Assembly: GCA_009746045.1 (NCBI GenBank)
Contig: RPFO01001945.1
Span: 94,154-158,153 of the forward strand
DNA: 64,000 nucleotides
From: Mesostigma viride
Taxonomy: Eukaryota > Streptophyta > Mesostigmatophyceae > Mesostigmatales > Mesostigmataceae
Direction of reading: 5' to 3'
Position numbers and translations under genes: made by a program. The first letter of the stretch is position 1; every line of letters starts with the position of its first letter. Of the stretch, positions 20,337 to 31,171 are shown one piece after another. The notes beneath the pieces are model-generated. The model did not search any database, was not told the origin of the DNA, and was given only the letters and a program-made list of their open reading frames with translations.

Positions 20337-21236
20337 GCTCGCCAAGCGCAGCCTCAACGTCATTGTCAAGAACTTCAAGATGGAGGAAGGTGAGAATTCC
20401 GAGAAGCTTTTGCGTGCGTTTGAGAGAGAAATCCTTGGTCGCATGGGCCTTAACGGTGAGATAGAGCTGGCTGCCCACCGCCTTCCCCGCGCGCGGGGTA
20501 CTTAAGGCAGGGCCGCCCCCGCTCCTCCTCACCTTTAAGACCCCGGCGGACAAGATTTCTTTTCTCAGACGCCGCAAGCGGCTCGAGAAGACTCTCTTCA
20601 CCCTTGATGACGACTTGACCCTGGCGCAGCAACAACGGCGACGGGAGCTATGGCCGACCTACCTCCAGCTCCGGCAGACCAAGGCGGGGCAGCCGGTGTA
20701 CTGGAAGGGGGCGGCCATCTACGTCGGCCACAAGCCCTGGCAGGCGACCCCCCCCCCCGCGGCCCCAGCGACTCCAGACGCCCCAGCTTAGGGGAATACA
20801 GCAGTAGTAGTGCAGAATAGATAGACCGTGGCCATGTACATGTACGCCTCCTAGAGGCACTATCCCAGCTAAGCCCCGCGCTTTATTTAATCATGTACAT
20901 GTGTGCCTATGATGTGCCACACTCCAGACGATGCCTAGCCTTATTTAGTAATGTTGTGCCCATGCAGGGAGTCACTCTCTGCTGAGAAGCCATGCCATAG
21001 CTCTTGTATAGCCATGATGATCTTCCCCCTCACAGGCATGCTCCCCCCTTACCCGGGCATAGCGTGATAGACCATGAGGGTGCGGGTGCCCTGGTGCACC
21101 TAGAGCAAGTGTTGTTTACATTCCCACCCTTGCAGGAAGTAGCTTAGAATGTATTATAGGCTCATATGCCCCTTCTCAGGGCTATGTGCTACATATACTC
21201 CCAACGGAGTTATGTTCCTAATTAATTAATTAATTA
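20337..21236 (+). mobile_element. Truncated ORF1-bearing LINE with 12-bp target duplication
   Basis: ATACCGACCCGA flanks at 20325-20336 and 21237-21248. The insert begins inside an ORF1 gene (SLNVIVKNFKMEEG..., LDDDLTLAQQQRRRELW to about 20790; a frame break or stop lies near 20502), continues with a 3' UTR like that of 118-558, and ends with the CTCCCAACGGAG hairpin plus an AATT tail. It inserted into the same locus as the 19877-20305 fragment, some 20 bp from that fragment's duplicated site. Confidence 0.85.
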
Positions 21237-21782
21237 ATACCGACCCGAAGGGCAACTCATGGACATGCTAATGGCCCCCAAGGACAGCCATTGGATATGG
21301 CAGGTTTGGATGGCCCATCTGGTTTGCAAAATTGTGAAGTTACAGCCAATGCATCGGCAGTATTTCTGCCCATTTAGGGGTTTAAAGTCCTTTGATGGAG
21401 AACAGTTAGATGTGACTGGATGTGAATTTCAAATTATTGGTTATTTTCAGGACTACTTCTGAGATTCAAAGACGGCTAGCTCGTGATGGCTGAAAACCGC
21501 TTGTTTCACCGCGATGGACACGAATCCGTGCGTTTCTACTGACTCCCCATGACGGCTCTTGGCACGCAACGGGAGGCATGCACTTTTCAAGCATATATGC
21601 GCTATTACCTCCTTGATATAGAATGTGTAATTACCTACGACGAATAGTGTGTGTAACACGCGTACTATCACAATAGGAACAGCACTCCAATGTTCGATAG
21701 GCAATTAAATCTAGAGTCACACACACTAATAAATTTAACTCATGCTCCCATGGCATGGGGAGTCACGGAGCATTAACCCTGA

Positions 21783-22030
21783 TGGACGGACGGACGGACG
21801 GACGGACGGACAGAGGGAGGGAGGGAGGGAGGGAGGGAGGGAGGGAGGGAGGGAGGGAGGGAGGGAGGGAGGGAGGGAGGGAGGGAGGGAGGGAGGGAGG
21901 GGGAGGGAGGAGGGAGGGAGGGAGGGAGGGAGGGAGGGAGGGAGGAGGGAGGGAGGGAGGGAGGGAGGGAGGGAGGGAGGGAGGGAGGGAGGGAGGGAGG
22001 GAGGGAGGGAGGGAGGGAGGGAGGGAGGGA
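21783..22030 (+). repeat. GGAC/GGGA tetranucleotide array (copy B)
   Basis: Short counterpart of 3677-4575, about 250 bp. Confidence 0.97.
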
Positions 22031-22206
22031 CAAGGAAATACCCACAAATGGAAAACCACCGAAAAGGTCTAGCTAGTCAGTCATTAATTTAGCCATGCCA
22101 TGTTTTCAAACGTCCAAGAACTGCATACGGTACAAAGGCAAAAATCCGGAGGACATCAATTTCAAATGTGTGGCGTGAACCAAACGCCCACGTGTACACG
22201 CCAGAA

Positions 22207-22256
22207 ATTAATTAATTAATTAATAGACACGTGACTGCGTCACGTGAGCATAAGTC
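22207..22256 (-). mobile_element. 50-bp ultra-truncated insertion with 10-bp target duplication
   Basis: CACGCCAGAA flanks at 22197-22206 and 22257-22266; copy A has the single site (about 4743). On the minus strand the insert reads GACTTATGCTCACGTGACGC then AGTCACGTGTC and an ATTA tail. CACGTGAC and GTCACGTG form an 8-bp stem with a GCA loop. The same 3' end, with an AATT tail, is at 2135-2180 and 18885-18925. Confidence 0.85.
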
Positions 22257-22961
22257 CACGCCAGAAAACATCATGTATACTGTAGCGATTGTCTCCTTGA
22301 TACTGTAGCGATGCGACGGTGGGGGCAACGAATCCAGTTACAAGCTCGGAACGGCCGCACAGGAGATCTCAGTGGCATCACAGGGTTCAGATGCTCGGAG
22401 AAACCAAGCGATCCAGCCGGTCCACGACCTGTTTGTAGAGCTTGTGCCAAGGGGCAGCACCGAACAGATGTGGGTGACGTTGCAAAAAACAACGTACTGA
22501 CTTGATGGAGCATAATGTCTCGGTCATAGTACGTCTTTGACCAACAAACGATGCAAGAGTTCAAGAAGAGTCTAGGTAGCTTAGGATGTACTGCTAGATA
22601 GCACAGCATAGTTTCGGTACCTAAATTTGTTTGCCTCCATCCATCCACCCATCGGCGCTAATACTTTGTGACTTCCCAATTAACGGGAGCACGAGTTTAA
22701 CTAACTACCTACTTAATTAGTAAATTCATATCAAGGACCCAGGTCATAGAGGACAACGAGCCCCCCCCTGTGGGGAAGCGCCCGCGTGTGCAAACCCGTG
22801 GGAGGCACGCCAGACAGCTCCCCTAGGGCAGCGTGAGGCTGTCTAGATAGATGTTGTAGTTAGAATGATGTTAGATAGATCGATGTCGTAGGTAGCTGAT
22901 GTAGATAGATTAAAGACCGGTAGGACTGTTTGCACCCATCCATCCATCCATCAAGGTTAAT

Positions 22962-23018
22962 GCTCCGTGACTCCCCAACGGGAGCACGAGTCTAATTAAT
23001 TAATTAATTAATTAATAT
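22962..23018 (+). repeat. Terminal hairpin plus TTAA tail (copy B)
   Basis: Counterpart of 6296-6414 with a far shorter tail. The SINE-like element on the minus strand ends immediately beside it at 23019. Confidence 0.85.
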
Positions 23019-23240
23019 CAAGGAGACAACCAGCGCAGGCCAGAAATCGGGAGAATCCGGACCATGGTAGCTCGAGCCTGCCGTTATCTCGTCCGCGTTT
23101 TCGAGTCGTTCAGGATGATGAATATGAATGGAGATGGAAATGTGTAGCCTTGTGCATTAAAATTATGGCTGGCTTACGTGTAGAGCGACTAGATGACCTA
23201 GACAGTGGGGCCGGAAACAGCTTGCTTGATCAGGGCGTGT
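23019..23240 (-). mobile_element. TGTCTCCTTG-ended SINE-like element (copy B, uninterrupted)
   Basis: Empty-site counterpart of 6417-7655. The minus-strand 3' terminus is at 23019 and the body extends to the TGATCAAG segment near 23233. Confidence 0.7.
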
Positions 23241-23520
23241 GATTCGAGCCTGACTGGCCAGGAGTGTCTAGTTCAAGCACCATTACTGCGATCGCTCTCC
23301 CACCATTTACGAGGAAATACCCGCAAATGGAAAACCACTGAAAAGGTCTAGCTAGTAAATTCATATACCCAAATGCATGTAATAAGTCTCCAAACTAATA
23401 AATACACCCAATCCCAACACAAATCAAGATTGGGGCGGCGGTCAACGGAGCAGCTGGAATAGTGGTGATGACGCCATGCAACAAACTGGACTGCTTCCTT
23501 GATGCAGGTACATCCCGCTT

Positions 23521-25431
23521 CTAGACTTCTAGTCCTCGAAGTTTTCTAGTTGCCAGGTACTGGCACAGCTGACACCGGGGCCTGCCCTTCCCATACTCAT
23601 TCATATACATTTGGTAGGCTGCATGAAATGGTTTCCCTGCCCACGCATCCTTCCTCCACGCCATGTACTCCTCGTATGCGTCATCATCATCCATCAGTCG
23701 CTGGATCTCTTTGAAGAAGAGCTCTTCGGTCGCGTACGCGTTCCTGTCTACTATCATCCGCGAGGCGTCGTAGGGGAGGAACTGCTGTATGTTGGGCGCG
23801 CCCATGTAGAGCGGCAGGCACCCTGCCGTGAGCGTCTCGTACACTTTCTCTGACACATAATCCAAGCGGTTGCTGTTCTCCATGGCAACGCAGAAGCGGT
23901 ATTTTGAGTAGAGGGGCACGTTTGTGGCAGGCAAGTGCGCGGGGATGGTGTCATTCCGGTTCTTTAGGCAGTACCCATACGAGTGCACCTCGAACCGGCC
24001 CATGAGTGCCTTCACCAGCTCCATCCGATGGTTCTTGGGGCCGCAGTTGGAGATCACGGCCACGATCGCCTTGAGCTTCTCTGCTGTGGGTATTGGCGGG
24101 TGGGCGATGCCCTCCTTTTCCCGAAAGTGCTCCAGCCTCACCCAGTAGTACATCCCAAAGATCACTCCCAGGTGAGCGGGCAGCATGGGCGACGTCACCC
24201 GGTAGGTCTGCTCGATGTCAAACAGCGACATGAACCGCCAGCTGTCCAGCAGCGGGTAATTGGCCGACGACTCCAACGATGCCGCGACAAGTACCACGTC
24301 CTTCCGCGGCTTGTACACGGTTGCATGCCCCTGCGACCAATCCGGCACGTGGTACCACATCGCGTCCTCGCACATGCTCGCGTTGGGCGGGTGGCGCAGG
24401 TCCCCCTGAACGTAGCAACAGGAGAGGTTGCTGTCCTTGCCCCAGTAGCGGCAACCGCTCGCGTTCAGGCATGTCACAGGGAACTGGGACAAGAGCGCGC
24501 TGGACATTTTGAGGATCCGAATCGAGTCCGGTGATTGGTCGCAACTCGCGGGTCTCTTGGCATCATAGCCGGCGACCTGCGACGCGCGCTTGGCTTCCAC
24601 CCATTCAGACCAGTGTGCGTATCTGGCCGCAGCGACGCGCGCGTTGAGCTGTGCGTTCTCTACAGCAGACCCGTGCGCCTGTCCCGACCTTGACATTGCC
24701 CCGTGCGCCTGTCCCGACCTTGACATTGACCCGTGCGCCTTTGCCGACCTTGACAGGAATCGTTCCGCGGACGCGCCTGTGCGGGTCGTGTTGCGCGCGA
24801 GCTTGTCCACGCCCCGCCTCGTGGTGGCCTGCGACGACTCGGAAGCCTCAGGGGATACCCGCTCTCTCATCCAATCCCTGGCGACGTGACGGCCGCCGCT
24901 CGTCGGACCCGTGGCCACCGGCACATTGCGCCCGCGTGCTGGCGTCTGCACCTTCAGGGCCGTGTTGCTCGTGGCATCATGCTTCGCATCTCGCCTCGCA
25001 TGCTGCGTGGCATTGTGTGTGGCATTGAACGTGAGAACGCGCGCCGAGTTCTGCCCAGTGTCATGCCCAGTGTCCCGCGTGGTGTTGTGCACAGAATGGT
25101 GAGGGGCGCCGTGTGTGCTGTCGCGCACTGTATCCGGCGCAGTACCGTGCACAGCGTCGAGCTCAGTACCGTGCCAAGTATTCTGCTTGGTATCATGCTT
25201 GGTATCATGCTTGGTATCATGCTTGGCACGGTGATCAGTATTGTGCCTAGTACCGGGCTCAGTATCATGCTCAGTACCGTGCTCAGTACCGTGCACGATC
25301 TTCAACTTGGTGGCATTAAGGTGCGCCAGCACATGCGTTGTGGGGCCGTGACTCAGCAGCGTCGCGTGCAGCAGCAGCAGCAGCACCAGCCATCTGGCAA
25401 AGAGCATCAAGGGAGCGCGGGGACCTTGCAT
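23521..25431 (-). CDS. GT10-family alpha-(1,3)-fucosyltransferase-like protein
   Basis: An intact 636-residue frame starts at ATG 25431. Residues about 8-28 (LMLFARWLVLLLLLHATLL) form a signal anchor, as in type II Golgi enzymes. Residues about 40-170 are a His/Thr/Asp/Asn-rich stem with HGTEHDTE-type repeats and many N-glycosylation sequons. The catalytic part ends with the GT10 signature (about 508-550): YRFCVAMENSNRLDYVSEK, then AGCLPLYMGAPN, then EYMAWRKDAW. Upstream VAVISNCGPKNHRMELVKAL matches the conserved first GT10 block. Known GT10 enzymes move fucose from GDP-fucose to N-acetylglucosamine or related acceptors in the Golgi; the acceptor here cannot be told. No intron is needed. The duplicate at 7934-9903 is dead, so this copy may be the only source in this locus. 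Confidence 0.88.
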   Translation of the reverse strand: MQGPRAPLMLFARWLVLLLLLHATLLSHGPTTHVLAHLNATKLKIVHGTEHGTEHDTEPGTRHNTDHRAKHDTKHDTKHDTKQNTWHGTELDAVHGTAPDTVRDSTHGAPHHSVHNTTRDTGHDTGQNSARVLTFNATHNATQHARRDAKHDATSNTALKVQTPARGRNVPVATGPTSGGRHVARDWMRERVSPEASESSQATTRRGVDKLARNTTRTGASAERFLSRSAKAHGSMSRSGQAHGAMSRSGQAHGSAVENAQLNARVAAARYAHWSEWVEAKRASQVAGYDAKRPASCDQSPDSIRILKMSSALLSQFPVTCLNASGCRYWGKDSNLSCCYVQGDLRHPPNASMCEDAMWYHVPDWSQGHATVYKPRKDVVLVAASLESSANYPLLDSWRFMSLFDIEQTYRVTSPMLPAHLGVIFGMYYWVRLEHFREKEGIAHPPIPTAEKLKAIVAVISNCGPKNHRMELVKALMGRFEVHSYGYCLKNRNDTIPAHLPATNVPLYSKYRFCVAMENSNRLDYVSEKVYETLTAGCLPLYMGAPNIQQFLPYDASRMIVDRNAYATEELFFKEIQRLMDDDDAYEEYMAWRKDAWAGKPFHAAYQMYMNEYGKGRPRCQLCQYLATRKLRGLEV

Positions 25432-26937
25432 GGGTGGTGACTGCCAGCGGCCAGGGAATCACAGCACACAGGTGTGGCAGCTGGTAGAACTAAGAGAGCA
25501 ATCCCACCGCTTCAGAGCATCAGGGCCGGCCTCGCCAAGCCGAGTGTGCAGAAATACGGTCCCTGTCACAGCGGGTCGCCTACCGACGTCGCAATGCACT
25601 GAGGACCGAGTAATGCCACGTCAGAGCCGCGCACGAGGGCAACCGTGGTGGGGTGGACCGGTAATACCCGCATGCAGCCATTCTCCAAGCAGCGTCTGAG
25701 ACGTGGCCGGCGTACAAAAGACGCAGCTACGGCGTACTAGAGTGCGGCAGGCACACCTCTATATTCCCTGGTATGCTGTGAAAACCGGAAGTCTTGAAAG
25801 GCGCAGTGTTGGTGTACTTCAAACACCTCCAGCCTGGAACCGGGTCAGAGACCGCGGCGATGTGCGAGCTTGACACATTCCGCCATGGAGCGCGCAGCTG
25901 GGTCGATGCCGCTTAATACCCGCGTCGGCAGACCAGCCTGGTCTGCCAATGTGGTCCCACGGAATGGAAGTCCGACGTCACGGAGACTGGAGGACGCGCG
26001 CGCAGACGAGGGCGAGAAATGCGGAAACCCGGCGCTGCAGGCACAACAAAGGCGCACAACAAAGGTGGGCACAACAAAGGCGCATTTCATTACTGGCTCA
26101 CGATGAGGACGTCGCCAAGGGTATGAATGGACGTTCGGAAGAGTACGCTCTCTAGTACCTGTTCTTGGAGAATGCCGGCATGACGTCCAAGGCATGCTAT
26201 TCGCCGCGCAGTATAAATTTGCTTCAATTCACGTAGGGGGCGTGGGTCATCGTCCATGGGCGCGCGTGCCGTACCTGACGCGGGGCCCAATATCCACGCA
26301 GAGGTTGACGATGATGTTTAAGCGTGACTACACATTGTCCTTGGTGCCATCTTGATTGGAGGAGAGATTGGAGGTCGTGCTGTTCGTAATTTGCTGGCCA
26401 CGCCTGGGCCACGTGACAAAAGTGAAAAAGCGCACAACAGGCCTCGCACACACCCTCCGCATTGGTAGGTTTACCAAATAATTATGAGGCTGGGCGCCGG
26501 CCAGCTGCAAACGATAAATAAAACAAAAGAATTTTAATTAACTAATTCCCGAGTGAAGTGAACTGTAGTTTTTGAAGCTACCAAACAAACAAAGAAAGTG
26601 TAAATAAATATTATTTTCCTGTCACTTGTGCACCTTTCTCGCTAACAAACAAAGAAATATTAAATCTCTGGCTGAAAAATGTGCTTTTCCCAGCCGTAAG
26701 AGCGGTGCATCCGGCTGGGTTATAGTTTATACAGAACAAAGTCAACAAACAAAGAATTATTAAATTTCGCAGCCAGTTCAACGGTTGTTCGGTAACCAAA
26801 CAAACAAACTAATAATTAATTAATTGGGCGGGCACAGTAGCACTTTCAACCAATAAAACGCTATTGTCTAATTCCGAAGGGCCTTTCGGCTGAACCGAAT
26901 TAAGAGCCTTCTCGTGGACCGCAGGGCCTTCTAGTCG

Positions 26938-27950
26938 TGGACCACCCTCTCGTGGACCGCAGGGCCACTGATGTACAACATCATGTACAACATCATGATC
27001 TTTTGATGCATATATAGGGCGATAGGGGTCTGCGCTACGCTGCACGAGCGTTTTGGTCATGATGCATCATGCCTGTGCACGCACCCTAGTGAAACCATTG
27101 AGCACAGGTTTCTTTACTGTAATCTCCCTGGGGTTTGGACGTGGCTCATTAACATCTGGGCCGCATGGACGGCTTCGCCACCCACTCTCCCAATTACTAG
27201 CGTGCGTACCATCATTTTCGGTATTGCTGGCACACCAGGGACCGAGCTTTCAGTTTCCCAAGCAGAATGGATATCAAAGAGACAACCAGCGCAGGCCAGA
27301 AATCGGGAGAATCCGGACCATGGTAGCTCGAGCCTGCCGTTATCTTTTCCGCGTTTTCGAGTCGTTCAGGATGATGAAGATGAATGGTGATGGAAATGTG
27401 TATCCTTGTGCATTGAAATTATGGCTGGCTTACGTGTGGAGCGACTAGATGACCTAGACGGTGGGGCCGGAAACAGCATGCTTGATCAGGATATGGCTAC
27501 GCACTACTATGCTATACGCGATCTGGACCATACGCAACGAGACAGTCTTTAAGGTCCGCGAGGCCGGAGTATACCCGCGGCGGCGTAGTCCGGCGCTTTA
27601 TATACCTATGGAATGCGGCTATGCGCCGCTACTGGCTGTTAGCTCAGGAACAACACAGGGTCATGTGGGACCCAGGGCCCAATAACGACAAGCCGCCCAG
27701 CCCTCTCCAGCTTTTTCATGATCTACTGGGCCGTAATCAGGTATTCACCAGTATGCCTCAAGGCGACATTACTCAGGTCCAATGGCTTCCCTGGTCTAAT
27801 AACGCGCCCTATTAGCCCTTCACCTGTCCGGTCACAGCCGGCCCCACACGTGTGTGTGCCCACCTTCATTAGGATTCGCTGATACTCATTTCCCCTCTCA
27901 CCTCTTTGGTCCATAACTGGCTAATAAAATATACCCATTTCCCCGAAAAA
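26938..27950 (+). mobile_element. 5'-truncated copy of the L1-like LINE
   Basis: Matches the last 740 bp of the full element (36540-37282), including ORF2 C-terminal codons, the 3' UTR and ACCCATTTCCCCG plus poly(A). It is interrupted by a SINE-like insertion (27275-27488) and by small indels, among them TATA near 27013 and CCGG near 27565. A duplicated CTCGTGGACCGCAGGGCC at its 5' edge suggests template switching. Confidence 0.85.
27275..27488 (-). mobile_element. Complete-looking 214-bp SINE-like element in a LINE
   Basis: GGATAT occurs at 27269-27274 and 27489-27494, while the undisturbed LINE (36845-36850) has it once. The insert starts TGATCAAGCATGCTG and ends GGTTGTCTCTTTG on the minus strand. 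It gives the clearest boundaries for this family. Confidence 0.85.
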
Positions 27951-28568
27951 AATTAATAAAACTACCAAATAGTCAAATACCAATGCGGAGGGTGCAACCA
28001 GTGTTTTTTTTAGTGGCGATACACCGCCAAATGTGGCGGTGTGGCACTTTTTTTGGCAAAATGTGGCGTTGCCACCCACTTTGACAGGGCTCCCAAGAAG
28101 CCACAATTTGGCCGTGCTGTTCTACTTCGTAGTTTCGTTTCGCCACAGGGTGGCCGTGCCTGAAGTTTACTCTAGTACAGGTTACGCCACAATTGGCGGT
28201 GTCAGCCGGTCTTCCGGTCGGCGTTCCGCCACAAGCCTCCCTAGTACTAGACTACTACTATGAGTACTACTATGACTGACTGACTGCATAGTGCATGTAC
28301 AGTACGTAGAGCCCGGCCGGCGGCCAAGTGCCAAGTGGCAAGTGGCCCGCTGCCCGAGACCAGAGCACGGAGAGTGCACTGTGCAGACTGCAGCTTGTGT
28401 GCATTTCATTAACTGCATTTTCACGACAGCTGGCTCATATAACAGCTGGCGAGTGGCGGCCTGGCGCCTCAGTATTAAGTCACTCGCCAGCCATACTGCA
28501 TTGACTAATGTGTTTCGACTTTCGGCACTAGTAATCGTTGTTGTTAATTTACCAAGTAGGAAAAATCC

Positions 28569-31171
28569 ATGGCAGACGCTGGGCCGTTTAGGCCACCTGG
28601 GCCGCCGCAGGTAGTGAGGGGAGGAGAGAGAAGAAATAGTGTGTTTTATGGCACCGGGCTTGGCCGGAAGCCTTTGGCCCTCCCAGCCGGAATGCGATGC
28701 AAACCAATCTTTCCAGGTCCGAATGGAGCCTCCATTGTCGTTGGGAAAACCAAGGCGACGGTAGAGATCGCTCCCGAGGAGGCGAAAAGGCTTAGGTCGA
28801 AGGAGACGCGGGCTGCTGCTCGGCGGGTAGAGAGTGAGGGGGCGCCCGAACATCCCGAGGTGATAGGGGCAGACGCGAACTACATCAAGGTCAGCATTAA
28901 GGTCATGGACGGGGAAGTGGGGTCCGATGTGCCTTCGAATGGATGTGATGCGCCCCTCATTTCCTTGGTGCTGCTTTCCATTTTCGTAGCGCCACCTGCC
29001 AAGAGGGATTGGAAGGGCGCGGATGCCAATAGGAAGTGGAAACCCGAATGGGGGCTGCGTTTCCCATGGTTGCGCTATGACGAAGAGAAGGACGAAGCAT
29101 ACTGCGGCCCTTGCCGTGATGCCAAGGTCACCATCGGGCTGGGTAGGGGGACCAAGGTTTTCAAGATCGACACTTTCAAGACACACGTTGTGGCTGACTC
29201 TCACGTGGCCGCCATTGCGAAGGAGAAGAGCGAGTGCCTGCGGGTGTATTCAGGGGAGGAGAGGAGCACGCAGAGCCGGCAGAGGCAGACGGTCATGGGC
29301 GAGTTTGCCCCCCCCCTGGTCAGCTGAGCAAGTCCGACCGACTTAAGCTCAAGCAGTTCAAGGCGATGGCGTACACCCTGGCGAAGGGTAAGCCTATGAC
29401 TGATTATGAGTCGCTGCCAACGCTCCTTTGCGAATACGAGGAGATGAGGGACGCGCTCCCCTCCCACCATTGGACTGACGGCTCAGGTTGGGAGATGGCG
29501 GAGGCGTTGGATGCCGTGTTGCTTGCTGACCTTAAGGCAAGGGTCGCCGCGGCTAGGTATGTCGCGGTCACCGTCGATGAGTCCAAGGCCAATGATAACG
29601 TAGAATTCATGTCGGTGGAGGTGGCTTTTGTGGAGGATGGAATAAAGCAGCAGGAGTTTGTCACGCTAAAAAAGGTAACTGCGGTGGACGCCCTCTCCCT
29701 GCACAACGAGCTGTGCATAGTAATGCGAGGCATGCTCGGAATCACGGACGATCAGCTCGTGGTGAAGCTGGTTGGCTTCGGGTCAGATGGGGCATCGGTG
29801 ATGATGGGGCAGCGGAAGGGTGTCGGGAAGAAGCTCTTGATGAGCAATGCACCCTTCCTCGTGCCCATGCACTGCGCGCCGCACAAGCTCAGCCTGATAG
29901 CGAACGAGCTCAAGGGGAACTCCTTGTTTGCGCGGGTGGAGTCAATCCTCAAGTCAGCACACAACTGGGTGGCGCACTCAGCCATGAAGTCAGAGCAACT
30001 GAAGATGTGGCAGGGGATGCTGGGCACGGGTGGCCGGAAGCTGCAGCGCGTGTCCGACACACGCTGGCTTAGCGTGCAGGGGTGCCTCAACACGTTCCGC
30101 ATTGAGTATCCTGCGATCGCCATGTGCTTGGCCACCTACCAACACAAGGAAGTGGAGCAAATGGCAGCAGCACAGGACTTGCTAGCCAACATGCTGGACA
30201 TTGACACCCAGCTCGGGGTGGTCGTGTTCGCGCGCATGCTGGATGCCATGAATTTCTTGGTCAAGCAGTGCCAGCAGCAGGACCTGCAGCTCGACACCCT
30301 TGCCCATGCGATCGAGGACTGCAAGACAACAATCCGTGATGAGTATGTGGAAGGGCCCAAGGTGTTCACTGGGACCCTCTGGAAGGGGTTTATAGACTTG
30401 GATGCCGACACGTCACCCTTTCTCACCGACCGCGGCGAGGTTTTCCGCAACTGCCAGGAAATGGAACACCCGGTAACATGTCAAACGGTGCACGAGGCCT
30501 CGGGTTCTCGGGCTCGCTACGTTTCAGTGGCAAGTGTCACGGAGGAGGAGTTCAGACTCCGCGTAATTGCTGCGCAGGAGCAGGCTACCGCTGCGGCCAA
30601 GGTGGTGCTGGACGACTTCGATATCCGATTCCCACCAAACGGTCTGCTCTCCGCGATGTCCATTTTGCAGCCAGGCTGGTGGACTGAGAAGGAGCGCGAC
30701 GTGGCCGAGGTGCAGAAACAAGTTCAGGTGCTCAAGCGCAAGTTTGCTGTGGGGGTCACCATGGTGAATGGGAAGAAGGTGGGCCCACTGATTTCCCCGT
30801 CCCTCCTGGATGACCAGCTCGACTCCTTTATGCTCATGATGAAGAGCAACAGCCAGGAGTACACGTCCGCAAGGGCGTTGTGGAAGGTTTTGTTGACCAA
30901 CCCGCTCATGCACGAGTTTGTGGGGGCGTATCTGCAGCTGGCAGAGTTGATGCTGCTCCTCCCTCTTACCAGCGTGGAGAATGAGCGGAGGTTCAGCCAC
31001 ATGAATTTCATTAAGAGCGATATTCGCAACCGCCTTCTCGAGCGCCATCTGAACGTGGCGGTCCGCATCTTTGCATGCAGCTCTTCATACGAAGACATGC
31101 CGATCCAGGCGGCATATGCAGTGTGGTCTGCGGAGAAGGGCCGCCGCGCAACCGGCAGTGTTCTTACTTAA
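28569..31171 (+). pseudogene. hAT transposase (zinc finger plus DUF4371/hAT catalytic region), one frameshift
   Basis: The first frame (28569-29327) has an N-terminal basic region and a TTF-type zinc-finger-like segment: WLRYDEEKDEAYCGPC then FKTHVVADSHVAAI. The second frame (from about 29320 to 31171) has the RNase-H-like transposase: VAVTVDES (first acidic residue), VGFGSDGASVMMG (second), and the hAT C-terminal dimerisation block LLLPLTSVENERRF then FIKSDIRNRLLERHLNVAV. The frames meet at a run of nine C around 29309-29317. One lost base, or two gained, would account for the break. It could be a decayed copy, a sequencing error in a homopolymer, or less likely a programmed shift. Otherwise the gene has no stops. 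Confidence 0.85.

Larger units (their letters stand above)
18714..26446. repeat. Segmental duplication, copy B
   Basis: Direct copy of the A segment. B-specific additions are two LINE fragments at 19877-21236, a 50-bp insertion at 22207-22256, and short insertions such as CATG near 19757. The right edge (26446) is where a 17-bp-TIR element begins. Confidence 0.93.
26451..27994. mobile_element. DNA element with 17-bp terminal inverted repeats
   Basis: CACCCTCCGCATTGGTA at 26451-26467 is perfectly inverted at 27978-27994. The left flank GCCTCGCACA and right-hand continuation CAACCGGTGCGTG (seen beyond 37299) rebuild the copy A site (GCACAACCGTGCGTG, about 11809), implying a 2-bp CA duplication. 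The interior has ACCAAACAAACAAAG repeats and a truncated LINE. No transposase is visible. Confidence 0.75.

Noticed and set aside
7934-25431. Exostosin (GT47) assignment for the glycosyltransferase
   Set aside because: The YRFCVAMENSNRLDYVSEK and CLPLYMG motifs are those of GT10 fucosyltransferases.
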